This document shows positions 35,446 to 43,871 of a DNA stretch of 64,000 nucleotides, piece by piece. The stretch covers positions 1 through 64,000 of the forward strand of contig NZ_BAWM01000016.1 of NCBI RefSeq assembly GCF_000759675.1. The letters are read 5' to 3'. Position 1 is the stretch's first letter, and the number at the start of each line of letters is the position of its first letter. Made by a program: the position numbers and the translations under genes. The notes below the pieces were generated by a model. That model had not been told where the DNA came from and ran no database searches. It was given only the letters and a program-made list of their open reading frames with translations. Source of the DNA: Neobacillus niacini (GTDB lineage Bacteria; Bacillota; Bacilli; Bacillales; Cytobacillaceae).

Positions 35446-35964
35446 TTAGGCAGCTGCATTTGCTTTGTGTTTGTTGCCTTCTGTTTTCATTGTTTTACGA
35501 AGGAATGGAATTACCCAGCGATCAAGACCGAAACGACCAGCATTATATCCAGCTGTTAAGATGATGAAGCCTAAGAATATGTCTGTTGGGTTATGAGAAA
35601 CTGTTCCTGCTAAGAAGAAAGAGAAGTTCATCACTAGACCAAAAACAATAGCTGCAGTTGTGAAGCATCCTAATAGAAGTCCTAAGCCGATTAATGTTTC
35701 GCCCCAAGGAACGATGAAGTTGAACACATCAATGTTTGGTAAAGCAAAGCTTTCTAAAAAGTTAACATACCAACCGTAAACCATGTTGCCATCTGGACCT
35801 TTGACTGGATTAGCAATTGCTCCTTTTAAGAAACCAGAAGCATCGAAGCCGCCGCTTGTTAATTTTCCTAAACCTGCTGTGAACCAAGAATATCCAAGAT
35901 ATAAACGTAAGACTGTCAATATTCCAGCCGCGATTTTGTTTTCTCTTAATAAGTTCATAAACAT
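35446..35964 (-). CDS. DoxX family membrane protein, copy B
   Basis: A 172-residue duplicate of the downstream protein, with differences mainly in the loop after GFDASGFL and in the last ~15 residues (TEGNKHKANAAA instead of KGKETAKQHA). The ATG at 35964 has AAGGAGATGG upstream. A 155-bp spacer separates the copies, and each appears to keep its own promoter region. No pseudogene damage is visible in either. Confidence 0.88.
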   Translation of the reverse strand: MFMNLLRENKIAAGILTVLRLYLGYSWFTAGLGKLTSGGFDASGFLKGAIANPVKGPDGNMVYGWYVNFLESFALPNIDVFNFIVPWGETLIGLGLLLGCFTTAAIVFGLVMNFSFFLAGTVSHNPTDIFLGFIILTAGYNAGRFGLDRWVIPFLRKTMKTEGNKHKANAAA

Positions 35965-36228
35965 TTTAAAGCCATCTCCTTGTTAAATATGTTTTAAATA
36001 TTTACTACACTACTAATATAACAAATTAATCTCGAATTAAGGGTAAAATGCTCACTAATTCACATATTTGTAAAAAAGATATGAACAAATTGTAAACTCC
36101 TAAGTTTCTGTTGAATCTTGAAGATATGATTTATTTCTGAGCGAGGCCAAAAGAATGCACAAAATGTCATTTTGTCATGTGTGTCTAGGGCTAAGTCTGA
36201 GAAATTGGTATTAATCATTTGATTGCAA

Positions 36229-36270
36229 AAAAGACTCCCCCTTATTAATCCTGTAAGGGGAGTCTTATTA
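36229..36270 (-). terminator. Terminator of the SRPBCC gene at 36274
   Basis: AAGACTCCCCCTT/AAGGGGAGTCTT with an ATTAATCCTGT-type loop carries a T-rich flank on the minus strand, just past the stop. Confidence 0.85.
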
Positions 36271-36273
36271 CGC

Positions 36274-36663
36274 TTAACCTAAATATTTTTCTAATGGGTT
36301 CCAATAGTTCTCGCTCCAGCCAGTTGCAAGGTGTTCTACATCACTTTCAGGAAAACCGATGTGGTCAAAAATAAGAAGTGTTTTTGAGTCTTGCTCTTTA
36401 AGCTCGAACTTGGCAATGGAATAAATACCCTCTTCCCAGTTAGCTACACGCCAAGCTTGTACGATTCTCTTACCTGGTACCAATTCAATGTTTCTTCCAA
36501 AAATCATTCCTCCAAAACAGGAAAATGAACCGCCAGCTTCAGAACTAATTTCAGTGGGAGCTCCACCGGTAACCTCGCCGAATTGTTTAGAATCTGTCAG
36601 TGCTTCATAAATACGTAATGGACTTGCATTAAAAACTACTTCTTGATGAATTGCTTTAGTCAT
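36274..36663 (-). CDS. SRPBCC (AHSA1-like) domain protein
   Basis: A 129-residue protein with the START-like fold. The first strand and helix are KAIHQEVVFNASPLRIYEAL, the middle has SFSCFGGMIFGRNIELVPGK, and the final helix contains GWSENYWNPLEKYLG. Such proteins hold hydrophobic ligands in a cavity. It is the last gene of an ArsR-SRPBCC-SRPBCC cluster reading leftwards. The role is unknown. Confidence 0.85.
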   Translation of the reverse strand: MTKAIHQEVVFNASPLRIYEALTDSKQFGEVTGGAPTEISSEAGGSFSCFGGMIFGRNIELVPGKRIVQAWRVANWEEGIYSIAKFELKEQDSKTLLIFDHIGFPESDVEHLATGWSENYWNPLEKYLG

Positions 36664-36680
36664 TTTTTTTCCTCCAATAT

Positions 36681-36791
36681 CTATTGAGCAGTAGATAACT
36701 GCTTGTCTTTATCTTTTAACCATTCCACCAGCAATTCCACTGTCATGCTTTTTAACATATCAGAATGATTGTGAATTGCATGGTGCCACAT
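36681..36791 (-). CDS. Possible 36-residue peptide between two SRPBCC genes
   Basis: A short frame starts at 36791 with AGAGG five bases upstream and encodes MWHHAIHNHSDMLKSMTVEL followed by LVEWLKDKDKQ. It lies in the 170-base gap between the two SRPBCC genes. It may be a genuine small protein or the C-terminal relic of a lost gene. No family is recognised. Confidence 0.35.
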   Translation of the reverse strand: MWHHAIHNHSDMLKSMTVELLVEWLKDKDKQLSTAQ

Positions 36792-36835
36792 AGTAGCCTC
36801 TACTTTACAACTGTCAGCAATTATATTTTTATAAA

Positions 36836-37282
36836 TTAATGCATTGCTGCCAATGACCAAGGATCTACACCTGGATCTTTGCCTTCTGCAAAATCCTTTA
36901 TCCTTGGCATGTAATGTGACCACCCTTGTTGGTGTGACGGAATTTCTTCAACAGGTAAATCGTAATGGGTTAAAATTAAATTTGTTCCCTTTTCATTGGG
37001 AATCAGTTTGAACTCAACCTTACTTGAGCCAGGAGGGACAACCTTCGATTTTTCCCATCCCCACGTCATCAAAATCTTTTCATAAGGGACAATTTCAAGA
37101 TACTCTCCCATTGCGATATCACTTCCATTGACATCGATTCGGTATTTACCACCAATCCTTGGCTCAAGTAGAATATGTCTGCCCATCCATTTAACCATTT
37201 TGTCAGGGTCGGTAAAGAACGAAAATAATGTTTCAGGACGACATTCAATAAAGATTTCTTTTATTATTTTTTCACTATTCAT
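36836..37282 (-). CDS. SRPBCC (AHSA1-like) domain protein
   Basis: A 148-residue START-like protein. The N-terminus is NSEKIIKEIFIECRPETLFS, and the pattern FFTDPDKMVKWMGRHILLEP is typical of AHSA1-related proteins paired with ArsR regulators. The C-terminal helix has HQQGWSHYMPRIKDFAEGKD. The start overlaps the end of the ArsR gene by a few codons, so the two are coupled. An ATG three codons earlier (37291) is also possible. Confidence 0.85.
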   Translation of the reverse strand: MNSEKIIKEIFIECRPETLFSFFTDPDKMVKWMGRHILLEPRIGGKYRIDVNGSDIAMGEYLEIVPYEKILMTWGWEKSKVVPPGSSKVEFKLIPNEKGTNLILTHYDLPVEEIPSHQQGWSHYMPRIKDFAEGKDPGVDPWSLAAMH

Positions 37283-37598
37283 TTGATTCATTTTTTCTCC
37301 TTTCTTCTTCTTCTGCAGCTTCTTTCAATAGAAGTAAACTATCATCCCAAAAACGGTCAATATACTGTTTAATTTCTGAAAAACCTTCCCTTCTGATTGA
37401 ATAATACCGTTTCGTTCCCGCTCTCCGTACAACCACTACACCGGATTCTTCAAGAACTTTGAGATGCTGTGAAATTGCAGGTGCTGATATTTCAAAATGC
37501 GAAGCAATGGCACTAGAGGTAAGTTCTTTGTCTCTAACAAGATTAAGAATTTCCCTCCTTCTAGGTTCTGCGATAGCATGAATAACTTTTTCAATCAT
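37275..37598 (-). CDS. ArsR-family winged-helix repressor
   Basis: A 107-residue regulator with the compact winged helix: AIAEPRRREILNLVRDKEL, then IASHFEISAPAISQHLKVLE (recognition helix) and the wing VVVVRRAGTKRYYSI. No metal-binding cysteines are visible, so it belongs to the non-metal group that is typically paired with SRPBCC genes. It probably represses its own operon through the palindrome at 37616, just before its start codon. Confidence 0.92.
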   Translation of the reverse strand: MIEKVIHAIAEPRRREILNLVRDKELTSSAIASHFEISAPAISQHLKVLEESGVVVVRRAGTKRYYSIRREGFSEIKQYIDRFWDDSLLLLKEAAEEEERRKNESNE

Positions 37599-37615
37599 GA
37601 GTTTAATTTAGCATG

Positions 37616-37645
37616 CACTTAATTAAGTGTCAACTTAATTAATGG
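37616..37645 (-). promoter_or_regulatory. Putative ArsR operator
   Basis: A perfect 14-bp palindrome, CACTTAATTAAGTG (37616-37629), is followed by a partial repeat, AACTTAATTAATGG. It lies 18-47 bases upstream of the arsR-type start. Confidence 0.6.
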
Positions 37646-37744
37646 AATTTAATACATAGATATCATTTGGAAAAATAAAAGAATATATCACTAAAGTTGA
37701 ATTTGAGAAAAGAATTTATAAAAAGTGATTTTATCTCTTGATAA

Positions 37745-37785
37745 AACTAATATTATTAGTTAAAATAAAACTAATAATATTAGTT
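37745..37785 (+). promoter_or_regulatory. Two palindromic operators upstream of the MBL-TetR operon
   Basis: AACTAATATTATTAGTT (37745-37761) and AACTAATAATATTAGTT (37769-37785) share 7-bp arms, are exact reverse complements of each other, and lie 24 bp apart. The second ends right at the AAGGAGG ribosome site. The downstream TetR protein is the likely ligand. Confidence 0.7.
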
Positions 37786-37801
37786 AAGGAGGTTGGGTAT
37801 T

Positions 37802-38509
37802 GTGAGAATGCTCAAAAAGGGATTTTTATTTCAAGTAACATTTATGGCCAATGTGTTTCCGGTAAATTGTTATTTGGTTGAGGAAGAGGAGAGCTTAACA
37901 TTGATTGATGCAGCATTGCCTTATAGTATGAAGGGGATATTAAAGGCAGCCGAAACGATAGGCAAGCCAATTACAAAAATTATTTTGACGCATGCGCATG
38001 AGGATCATGTCGGTGCGCTTGATAAGATAAAAGAGGCACTACCAGATGTGCCTGTGTATATTTCGGTAAGAGATAACAGAATAATGCATGGTGACACATC
38101 GCTTGACGAGCATGAGCACCAAACCCCGATTAAGGGCGGCGTACCGAAAAAGCTGAAGACGAGGGCGAATGTATTATTGAAAGAAGGAGATCTTGTAGGA
38201 TCATTAGCGGCTATCGAAACCCCTGGACATACACCGGGCTCAATGTCTTTCATGGATACTCGCACGAAGGCACTGATCGCTGGGGACGCTTACCAAACAA
38301 GAGGCGGGATTGCCGTAGCGGGAGACATAATGCGATGGTTTCCATTTCCCGCCTTTGGTACATGGAGTAAAGAAACTTCATTAGCTAGTGCAAAGAAATT
38401 AGTGAGCTATGAACCTAAGCTTCTTGCAGTCGGACACGGTGAAATCTTGGAGAATCCGATTGGAGAAATGGAACAGGCAATTAAGCGTTTTGAGCAGAAA
38501 TTGAACTAA
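37802..38509 (+). CDS. Metallo-beta-lactamase-fold hydrolase
   Basis: A 235-residue protein. The metal motif is ILTHAHEDHVGAL (HxHxDH), with further ligands in ETPGHTPGSMSF, IAGDAYQ and LAVGHGE. The N-terminus is short and basic, without a signal peptide. The family covers glyoxalase II, RNase Z-like enzymes and lactonases; the substrate is unknown. The GTG at 37802 has AAGGAGG nine bases upstream. The TetR gene follows ten bases later, making an autoregulated two-gene operon. Confidence 0.9.
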   Translation: MRMLKKGFLFQVTFMANVFPVNCYLVEEEESLTLIDAALPYSMKGILKAAETIGKPITKIILTHAHEDHVGALDKIKEALPDVPVYISVRDNRIMHGDTSLDEHEHQTPIKGGVPKKLKTRANVLLKEGDLVGSLAAIETPGHTPGSMSFMDTRTKALIAGDAYQTRGGIAVAGDIMRWFPFPAFGTWSKETSLASAKKLVSYEPKLLAVGHGEILENPIGEMEQAIKRFEQKLN

Positions 38510-38519
38510 AGGAGGTGTC

Positions 38520-39092
38520 ATGATGTCACCAAGACCAAAGGTTGGACTTGAATTAACAGAGATTCTGGAAGCAGCAGCGGAGTTAGCTGACCAATTTGGG
38601 ATGCAGGAAGTTACCCTGGCAAATCTAGCGAAAAAATTAGGAATCCGTCCTCCGTCTTTATATAACCATTTTGATGGGCTGGGCGGGTTAAGAAAGAAAA
38701 TGGCGATTTATGGGATAGACCGGCTATATGAGGTATTAGCCCAAGCGGCTATTGGAGTGTCAGGAGATGAAGCCATGCTAACTATTAGTAAAGCCTATGT
38801 TGATTTTGCACGGAAGCATCCCGGGGTTTATGAGGCAACTTTGATGGCACCGGATATGGAAGATGAGGATGTTCAGCATGCAGGTTCTAAGGTTGTCGAT
38901 CTCATTGTTCGTGTTTTACAGGCTTATCGATTAGAAGGTGACACCGCCATACATGCAGTAAGAGGACTCCGAAGCATATTGCACGGCTTTTCTTCCTTGG
39001 AGCAGAGTGGCGGATTTAAAATGGCGGTAGATCTAAATGAAAGCTTGGAAATCATTATAAAAGCATTTACTCATGGTATGCGCGAAAACTAG
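38520..39092 (+). CDS. TetR/AcrR-family repressor
   Basis: A 190-residue regulator. The DNA-binding domain is ILEAAAELADQFGMQEVTLA followed by NLAKKLGIRPPSLYNHFDGL. The C-terminal ligand domain (ARKHPGVYEATLMAPDMEDE and GLRSILHGFSSLEQSGGF) is of the WHG type. It probably represses its own operon at the two palindromes ahead of the hydrolase gene. The inducer may be the hydrolase's substrate. Confidence 0.92.
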   Translation: MMSPRPKVGLELTEILEAAAELADQFGMQEVTLANLAKKLGIRPPSLYNHFDGLGGLRKKMAIYGIDRLYEVLAQAAIGVSGDEAMLTISKAYVDFARKHPGVYEATLMAPDMEDEDVQHAGSKVVDLIVRVLQAYRLEGDTAIHAVRGLRSILHGFSSLEQSGGFKMAVDLNESLEIIIKAFTHGMREN

Positions 39093-39207
39093 TTTTTGAT
39101 GAGAAAATCATTATCGAGATATCGTGATATAGACAAATCTAAAATGGACCAAAAGTTACCAAAACTGCGAAAACCATTGAAAACAATACGTTTTCGCTAA
39201 ACTCAAC

Positions 39208-39237
39208 AGGCTTGCCAAATGGCAAGTCTTCTTTTTT
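39208..39237 (+). terminator. Terminator after the TetR gene
   Basis: The stem CTTGCC/GGCAAG with an AAAT loop is followed by TCTTCTTTTTT. Confidence 0.7.
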
Positions 39238-39287
39238 AAATAAGATGTTATAATGTAGGTAATATCTTGATCAAAGGAATGAGAATT

Positions 39288-39896
39288 ATGCGCAAACTTG
39301 AGAGGTTAGGTTTAGTAGTGGACGTTGAAACAACCGGGTTAGGACCGACTACGGATGAAGTAATAGAACTAGCATTGAAATTGTTTTCTTATCGCACAGA
39401 TACAGGGGAGGTCCAAGAAATTATTGAAGAAGATTCCTTTTTAAGAGAACCGCTTTCCAATTCTGCTAGAAGGAACTATGACCGTGCTTACCAAATCCAC
39501 GGGATTCCCTATGAATTAGTAGAAGGGAAGAGTTTCACTGATGTAAAGATTAAAACGTATTTTCATCGTGCCGACTCAGTCTTTGCTCACAATGCTTCCT
39601 TTGACCGAAGCTTTCTCTATCATATGTACCCAGAAGTAAATGATTTAAAATGGTATTGTACAATGCGGGGGGTTAAGTGGAAAAACTATGGCTTTCCCAA
39701 TGGTAAACTCCTAACGTTATTACAAGCCCACCAAATTACAAACCACCAAACACATAGAGCACTCGATGATATTACATACCTCTTGGACCTGCTCAAAAAA
39801 ACAAGTCCAAATGGAAATCTCTATCTTCAAGAAGTACTCGAAAATGGTCCAATGAGAAAATATCAGCCCGCAGCTACTCGTACGAAAATGGGATAA
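39288..39896 (+). CDS. DnaQ-like 3'-5' exonuclease
   Basis: A 202-residue protein of the DEDDh family. Exo I is LVVDVETTGLGPTTDEVIEL, Exo II is FAHNASFDRSFL, and Exo III is HRALDDITYLLDLL with the catalytic His. It degrades single-stranded DNA or RNA 3' ends. There is no polymerase domain. The ATG at 39288 with AAAGGA nine bases upstream is preferred over the longer TTG frame at 39267. It stands alone. Confidence 0.9.
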   Translation: MRKLERLGLVVDVETTGLGPTTDEVIELALKLFSYRTDTGEVQEIIEEDSFLREPLSNSARRNYDRAYQIHGIPYELVEGKSFTDVKIKTYFHRADSVFAHNASFDRSFLYHMYPEVNDLKWYCTMRGVKWKNYGFPNGKLLTLLQAHQITNHQTHRALDDITYLLDLLKKTSPNGNLYLQEVLENGPMRKYQPAATRTKMG

Positions 39897-39918
39897 CTGC
39901 ACACAAAACCAAAAGCAA

Positions 39919-39953
39919 CAGACCAAACCCACTAAGATTTGGTCTGTTTTTTT
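39919..39953 (+). terminator. Terminator after the exonuclease gene
   Basis: AGACCAAA/TTTGGTCT with a CCCACTAAGA-type loop is followed by GTTTTTTT. Confidence 0.85.
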
Positions 39954-39966
39954 ATGAACTTTTTTG

Positions 39967-40013
39967 ACTGTCCGCCTGAGGTGGACAGTGTCCACGAGCG
40001 GTGACAGGCACCG
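39967..40013 (-). repeat. Dispersed palindromic repeat, copy 2 (inverted)
   Basis: This stretch carries the same two inverted repeats as the copy at 8757 (CTGTCC...GGACAG and GGTGACAGGCACC), joined by TGTCCACGAGC, in opposite order. It lies between the exonuclease and DinB genes, outside coding sequence. Confidence 0.75.
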
Positions 40014-40022
40014 TTGGTACTA

Positions 40023-40535
40023 TTATAAATATCTTTCCTCTACGATTTTGCAGTGGTGGATTTGGTGGCCAGCGATGATGTAGGCGATGGCTCTGGTGGT
40101 GATTTCCATTCCGTTGGCGTTGCCTTTGTTTGCCCATGCTTCGGCAGGGATGTTTTGGATTAGGTTGATGGTGGCGTTTCTAGTTGCTGTGAAGTCTTGA
40201 AGGATGTTTTCCATTGGTAATCTGTTGATTTGTGCACCCTCCACGTAATCGTTTTCGTTAAATCCTGCTAAAGGTGTTTGATCGCCGCGGCCTACACGCA
40301 AAAGGCGGTAGCTCATGATTCTTTCGGTATCGGTTATGTGTCCAAGCACTTCTTTAATACTCCATTTACCTGAAGCATAACGATATAAACCGACTTCTTC
40401 AGAGATGCCTTCAAAAAGTGAAACTGTCTTTTGAAGATTCTCTTTCAACAGCTGTAGTAAATCGCCTTCAGGAACTAGGTCTAAATACGGTACATAATAA
40501 TCTGGATACTCATTTTTTGCTGGACGCTGAATCAT
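40023..40535 (-). CDS. DinB superfamily protein
   Basis: A 170-residue four-helix protein. The DinB-2 pattern is SGKWSIKEVLGHITDTERIM (first metal His), later RAIAYIIAGHQIHHCKIVEE with two more His, giving the usual three-histidine metal site. The ATG at 40535 follows AAGGAGAG. Members are metal-dependent thiol transferases or DNA-damage-induced proteins; this one is unassigned. Confidence 0.9.
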   Translation of the reverse strand: MIQRPAKNEYPDYYVPYLDLVPEGDLLQLLKENLQKTVSLFEGISEEVGLYRYASGKWSIKEVLGHITDTERIMSYRLLRVGRGDQTPLAGFNENDYVEGAQINRLPMENILQDFTATRNATINLIQNIPAEAWANKGNANGMEITTRAIAYIIAGHQIHHCKIVEERYL

Positions 40536-40665
40536 TTGATTCTCTCCTTCCATTTTTTAGTCCACTTAGCAAGCCTATCATACTATTCATAATTATTAAA
40601 TAATGCAGTAGATCAGACCACAATTTAATTTATCTGATAGTTTCTAAAAAAGAAAATATTTATTT

Positions 40666-40755
40666 TATAACCGCTTACAAAATATTATTGACGAATATTG
40701 TCGAGGGTGATATTCTAAGTATACAGTTAATTTGTTAGTTCATTAAACAAATTAA
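40666..40755 (+). promoter_or_regulatory. Promoter, cre-like box and XylR-like operator of the glucuronide symporter gene
   Basis: The minus-strand reading of 40666-40679 is TGTAAGCGGTTATA, one mismatch from the cre consensus. The -35 TTGACG lies at 40688-40693, followed by a 17-base spacer and -10 TATTCT at 40711-40716. Then 40731-40755 holds a degenerate left arm and the right arm AACAAATTAA of the 25-bp palindrome. An alternative 10-bp left arm, TTAATTTGTT, is at 40727. A repressor bound here would cover the transcription start. Confidence 0.7.
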
Positions 40756-40902
40756 TCAGAAGGTTCATCCATTCTCGAGAAGTCAAAATTAGTACTTGTG
40801 TAATTATGTAAAGGCATTCATAAAATAAGCTTCAATGCATCATAGCAATAATTTAAAGGGTTTTCATTCATTATTTAGAACGTTTTAATAGGAGGGTTAA
40901 TA

Positions 40903-42309
40903 ATGGCTAGAGCAATGCAAAAGAAAGTTGAAACCCCACAAACAGAGGGTCAGGCAGTACGTCCATTCGGCATGAAAGATAAGTTAGGTTATTTATTCGG
41001 TGATTTTGGAAACGATTTCTTCTTTATTCTAGTTGCAGCATTCCTTATGGTTTTTTATACTGATGTATTCCATCTAAATCCGGCTGCAGTTGGTGGGCTA
41101 TTCTTCCTTGCACGTGTGTGGGATGCAGTAGCTGACATTACATGGGGCCGCTTCATCGATACAAGAAAAGCAACTAAAAATGGAAAGTTCAGACCATGGA
41201 TTTTAAGAATGTCTGTTCCGCTTGTTGTTTCAGGTGTGCTGATGTTTGTTCATATCCCTGGTATGTCTGATGGGTTTTACCTTGCTTATGCATATGTAAC
41301 GTATATTATTTGGGGAACATTATATTCTACTGTTAATATTCCTTACGGCTCAATGGCTTCTGTAATCACAGCTGATCCTGTAGAACGTACTGCATTATCT
41401 AGCTGGAGAACATTAGGCGCAAACTTAGCTGGTTTAATCATTAATGTTGTTGGACCAATGATTTTGTTTGTTGACAATAAAGCAGATGCTAATCGATTCA
41501 TATTAGGTGCAATCATTTTCGGTGGTCTGGCAATCGCTTGTTATATTGCTTGCTATAAATTATCCGTTGAACGTATTGTGATGGATGAAACAAATAAACC
41601 AAAAGCGAACCTAGGCAAAACAATTAAAGGTCTTGGTAAAAACAAACCACTCATTTGGTTCCTTATTTCTTCTTTATTGTTCATGATCTGTTTTATGTTA
41701 ATTAGTACTGTAAACGTTTATTTATTTAAAGATTACTTTGGAAACGCTAAAGCATTAAGTATGGTTGGTCTTCTTCAATCGGTTGCAGTATTTGTAGCTT
41801 TGCCAATGATCAAACCATTAGTTGCGAAATTTGGTAAAAAAGAAGTAGCTTCAGCCGGGTTATTACTTGCAGCACTTGTATACGCTGTTTTATATTTCCT
41901 TCCTAATCTAACATCAACACAATTTATCGGAATCTTAACAGTTGCTATGTTTGGATATGGTATTTTCAACCTTGTTATCTGGGCTTTCGTTACAGACATC
42001 ATTGATTACCATGAGTATTTAACTGGTCTGCGTGAGGATGGAACCGTTTACTCAATCTACTCAATGGCTCGTAAAATCGGACAAGCTGTTGCCGGCGGTG
42101 TCGGCGGTGCAGCGATTGCAGCAGTAGGTTACAATTCAACTCTCAAAGCACAAACAGGTGAAACTTTACAAGGAATTCATACCCTAGGAACTTTAGTACC
42201 TGCAATTACACTTCTTGCAGTAGTCCTGCTAATTGTATTCTTATATCCATTGAACAAAAAGCGTACTGAACAACTTACAATTGATTTAGCTGAAAGAAGA
42301 AAAGCTTAA
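40903..42309 (+). CDS. GPH-family sugar:cation symporter, glucuronide/uronate type
   Basis: A 468-residue carrier with twelve membrane segments. The GPH signature is KLGYLFGDFGNDFFFIL near the N-terminus, then RVWDAVADITWGRFIDTRK, and FVTDIIDYHEYLTGLREDG in the second half. It resembles the UidB/YjmB group that brings in glucuronides and uronates with sodium or protons. The ATG follows TAGGAGGG. The operator and cre-like box upstream and the neighbouring uxaC support a uronate substrate. Two terminators follow, at 42325-42362 and 42370-42408. Confidence 0.88.
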   Translation: MARAMQKKVETPQTEGQAVRPFGMKDKLGYLFGDFGNDFFFILVAAFLMVFYTDVFHLNPAAVGGLFFLARVWDAVADITWGRFIDTRKATKNGKFRPWILRMSVPLVVSGVLMFVHIPGMSDGFYLAYAYVTYIIWGTLYSTVNIPYGSMASVITADPVERTALSSWRTLGANLAGLIINVVGPMILFVDNKADANRFILGAIIFGGLAIACYIACYKLSVERIVMDETNKPKANLGKTIKGLGKNKPLIWFLISSLLFMICFMLISTVNVYLFKDYFGNAKALSMVGLLQSVAVFVALPMIKPLVAKFGKKEVASAGLLLAALVYAVLYFLPNLTSTQFIGILTVAMFGYGIFNLVIWAFVTDIIDYHEYLTGLREDGTVYSIYSMARKIGQAVAGGVGGAAIAAVGYNSTLKAQTGETLQGIHTLGTLVPAITLLAVVLLIVFLYPLNKKRTEQLTIDLAERRKA

Positions 42310-42324
42310 TATTTTATATGAGGT

Positions 42325-42408
42325 AAGGTTGTTATGTCTGGTGCATAACAACCTTATCTTTTGCCTTAATAAAAAATCCCCTTTCAGAAAGTTGAAAGGG
42401 GATTTTTT
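42325..42408. terminator. Two consecutive terminators
   Basis: The first stem is AAGGTTGTTATG/CATAACAACCTT, with ATCTTTT following. The second, AAAATCCCCTTT/AAAGGGGATTTT, has T6 and lies before the converging ROK gene. The second has A and T runs on both sides and could serve both strands. Confidence 0.85.
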
Positions 42409-42430
42409 GATAGTAATAGAAAACTATAAG

Positions 42431-43624
42431 TTAGATGTTAACGTTTGCAATTTCAGTGGTTTCAATATCATATTTTAAATTCAGCATCTGAACATCTAAG
42501 AAATGCTTGATCGCAAGGGCGCAAGCTCCTAATACCGCAGAGTTTCTGCCAATTGAAGAAATCTGTAGTGCACGGTAATGGCTAATGGAGGAATTCAAAT
42601 TTCCTCTTATTTTATCAAGAGAATTCGGGTACAGGCGAAGAAGCTCACTATCAAGCACAAGCACATCAGGATTGTACATGTTAATCATATTATTTAGACC
42701 AATCGAGAGGTAGTAAAGAAATTGTTCCATCAATTGGTGTACTTCTTCATCGCCTTCAGCCAGCCATTTTTGAATATGATCATATGAGATACCTTTGATT
42801 TGTCTTTTTTCTGATAAATAATTGAAAATACTATTTTCAGAAGCATATTTTTCCCAGCAGCCTTTATTGCCACAATTACATTGAATTCCATTTGGAACAA
42901 CAATCATGTGGCCAATCTCACCTGCAAATCCGTCATGCCCGCGAAAAAATTCGTTGTTCATCATCATTCCTAGACCAATACCAGAATAAAGAGTGGCAGA
43001 TAACAAGTTATCTGTTTCATGGTGCACATATACGCGCTCAGCAAAAGCACTTAAATTCGCATTATTTTCTAGATAGACGTTATTGCCGATTTGCTTTTCT
43101 AGATCCGTTTTAAGGGAAATGTTATTCCAACCAAGGCGTGGTACATAGTGAATGATTTCATCTTTTCCAACAAGTCCATGAATCGCAATGACAATTCCGA
43201 TAATTCCATACCGGCTGTCTGCATATGTAGCATTGTATTTTTTTATCTGGGTAACTAAGAGATTTAATAATTCTCCATAGTCTGTAGTATTAGTATCAAT
43301 CCTATGTGAGCTGACCGGACTTCCCATAAGATCAGTAACAGTAAAAGATATGTGGTCATAATCAAGGTCAATGCCAAGAGCATAGCCTGCTTCATTGTTT
43401 AAAGACAGCATGATTGGCTTTCTTCCAACTGTATAGTGCTCTAGTTGTGTTTCTACAATAAGACCTTCTTCTATAATATCAGCTACCTGTGCCGAGATGG
43501 TCGCCCGAGTTAGAGCTGTAACTTTAGATAAGTCTGCTCTTGAAATTAAACCTTCTTTGACAATTTCTCTGAGAATAATCGAGCGATTTATTTTTTTTAT
43601 ATATGCCGCATCACCGGTAATCAT
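42431..43624 (-). CDS. ROK-family transcriptional repressor (XylR/NagC type), copy 1
   Basis: A 397-residue regulator. The winged helix at residues ~10-75 has GLISRADLSKVTALTRATIS as its helix-turn-helix. A ROK sugar-kinase-like domain follows, with GYALGIDLDYDHISFTVTD, the glycan-binding EIGHMIVVPNG and the zinc site CNCGNKGCWEKYAS. ROK repressors release DNA on binding a sugar ligand. It is divergent from uxaC, sharing the 43625-43871 region that holds a 25-bp XylR-like palindrome. A close paralogue lies at 52419. The likely ligand is a uronate or aldonate. Confidence 0.92.
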   Translation of the reverse strand: MITGDAAYIKKINRSIILREIVKEGLISRADLSKVTALTRATISAQVADIIEEGLIVETQLEHYTVGRKPIMLSLNNEAGYALGIDLDYDHISFTVTDLMGSPVSSHRIDTNTTDYGELLNLLVTQIKKYNATYADSRYGIIGIVIAIHGLVGKDEIIHYVPRLGWNNISLKTDLEKQIGNNVYLENNANLSAFAERVYVHHETDNLLSATLYSGIGLGMMMNNEFFRGHDGFAGEIGHMIVVPNGIQCNCGNKGCWEKYASENSIFNYLSEKRQIKGISYDHIQKWLAEGDEEVHQLMEQFLYYLSIGLNNMINMYNPDVLVLDSELLRLYPNSLDKIRGNLNSSISHYRALQISSIGRNSAVLGACALAIKHFLDVQMLNLKYDIETTEIANVNI

Positions 43625-43732
43625 TTATATCCTCCATTTCGAGCAGCTTTTTTACTATAGCCATATTATAACAGGTTATTTCAATAAGGTCTCATTGTGT
43701 TATATGTTTTTTAATAATACATAAACTGTTAA

Positions 43733-43842
43733 TTGACGAAACAAAATAAAAATGATAAATTAGTAATGTAATTAATTTGTTTACTAAACAAATTAAGAAG
43801 AAGTTTTTATATAATTTTTTAATATATTTGTAAGGGTTTACA
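43733..43842 (+). promoter_or_regulatory. Promoter, XylR-like operator and cre-like box of uxaC
   Basis: The -35 TTGACG lies at 43733-43738, followed by a 17-base spacer and -10 TAAATT at 43756-43761. A perfect palindrome occupies 43772-43796: TTAATTTGTT, five bases, AACAAATTAA. A cre-like TGTAAGGGTTTACA (one mismatch, GG for CG) lies at 43829-43842. Confidence 0.8.
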
Positions 43843-43871
43843 GAAAATATGGTAATTCAGGAGGAAATCGA

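Noticed and set aside
38520..39092. This TetR protein as the binder of the TAATCAAACG palindromes
   Set aside because: Its own operon carries different, well-placed palindromes (AACTAAT arms), which are the likelier sites.
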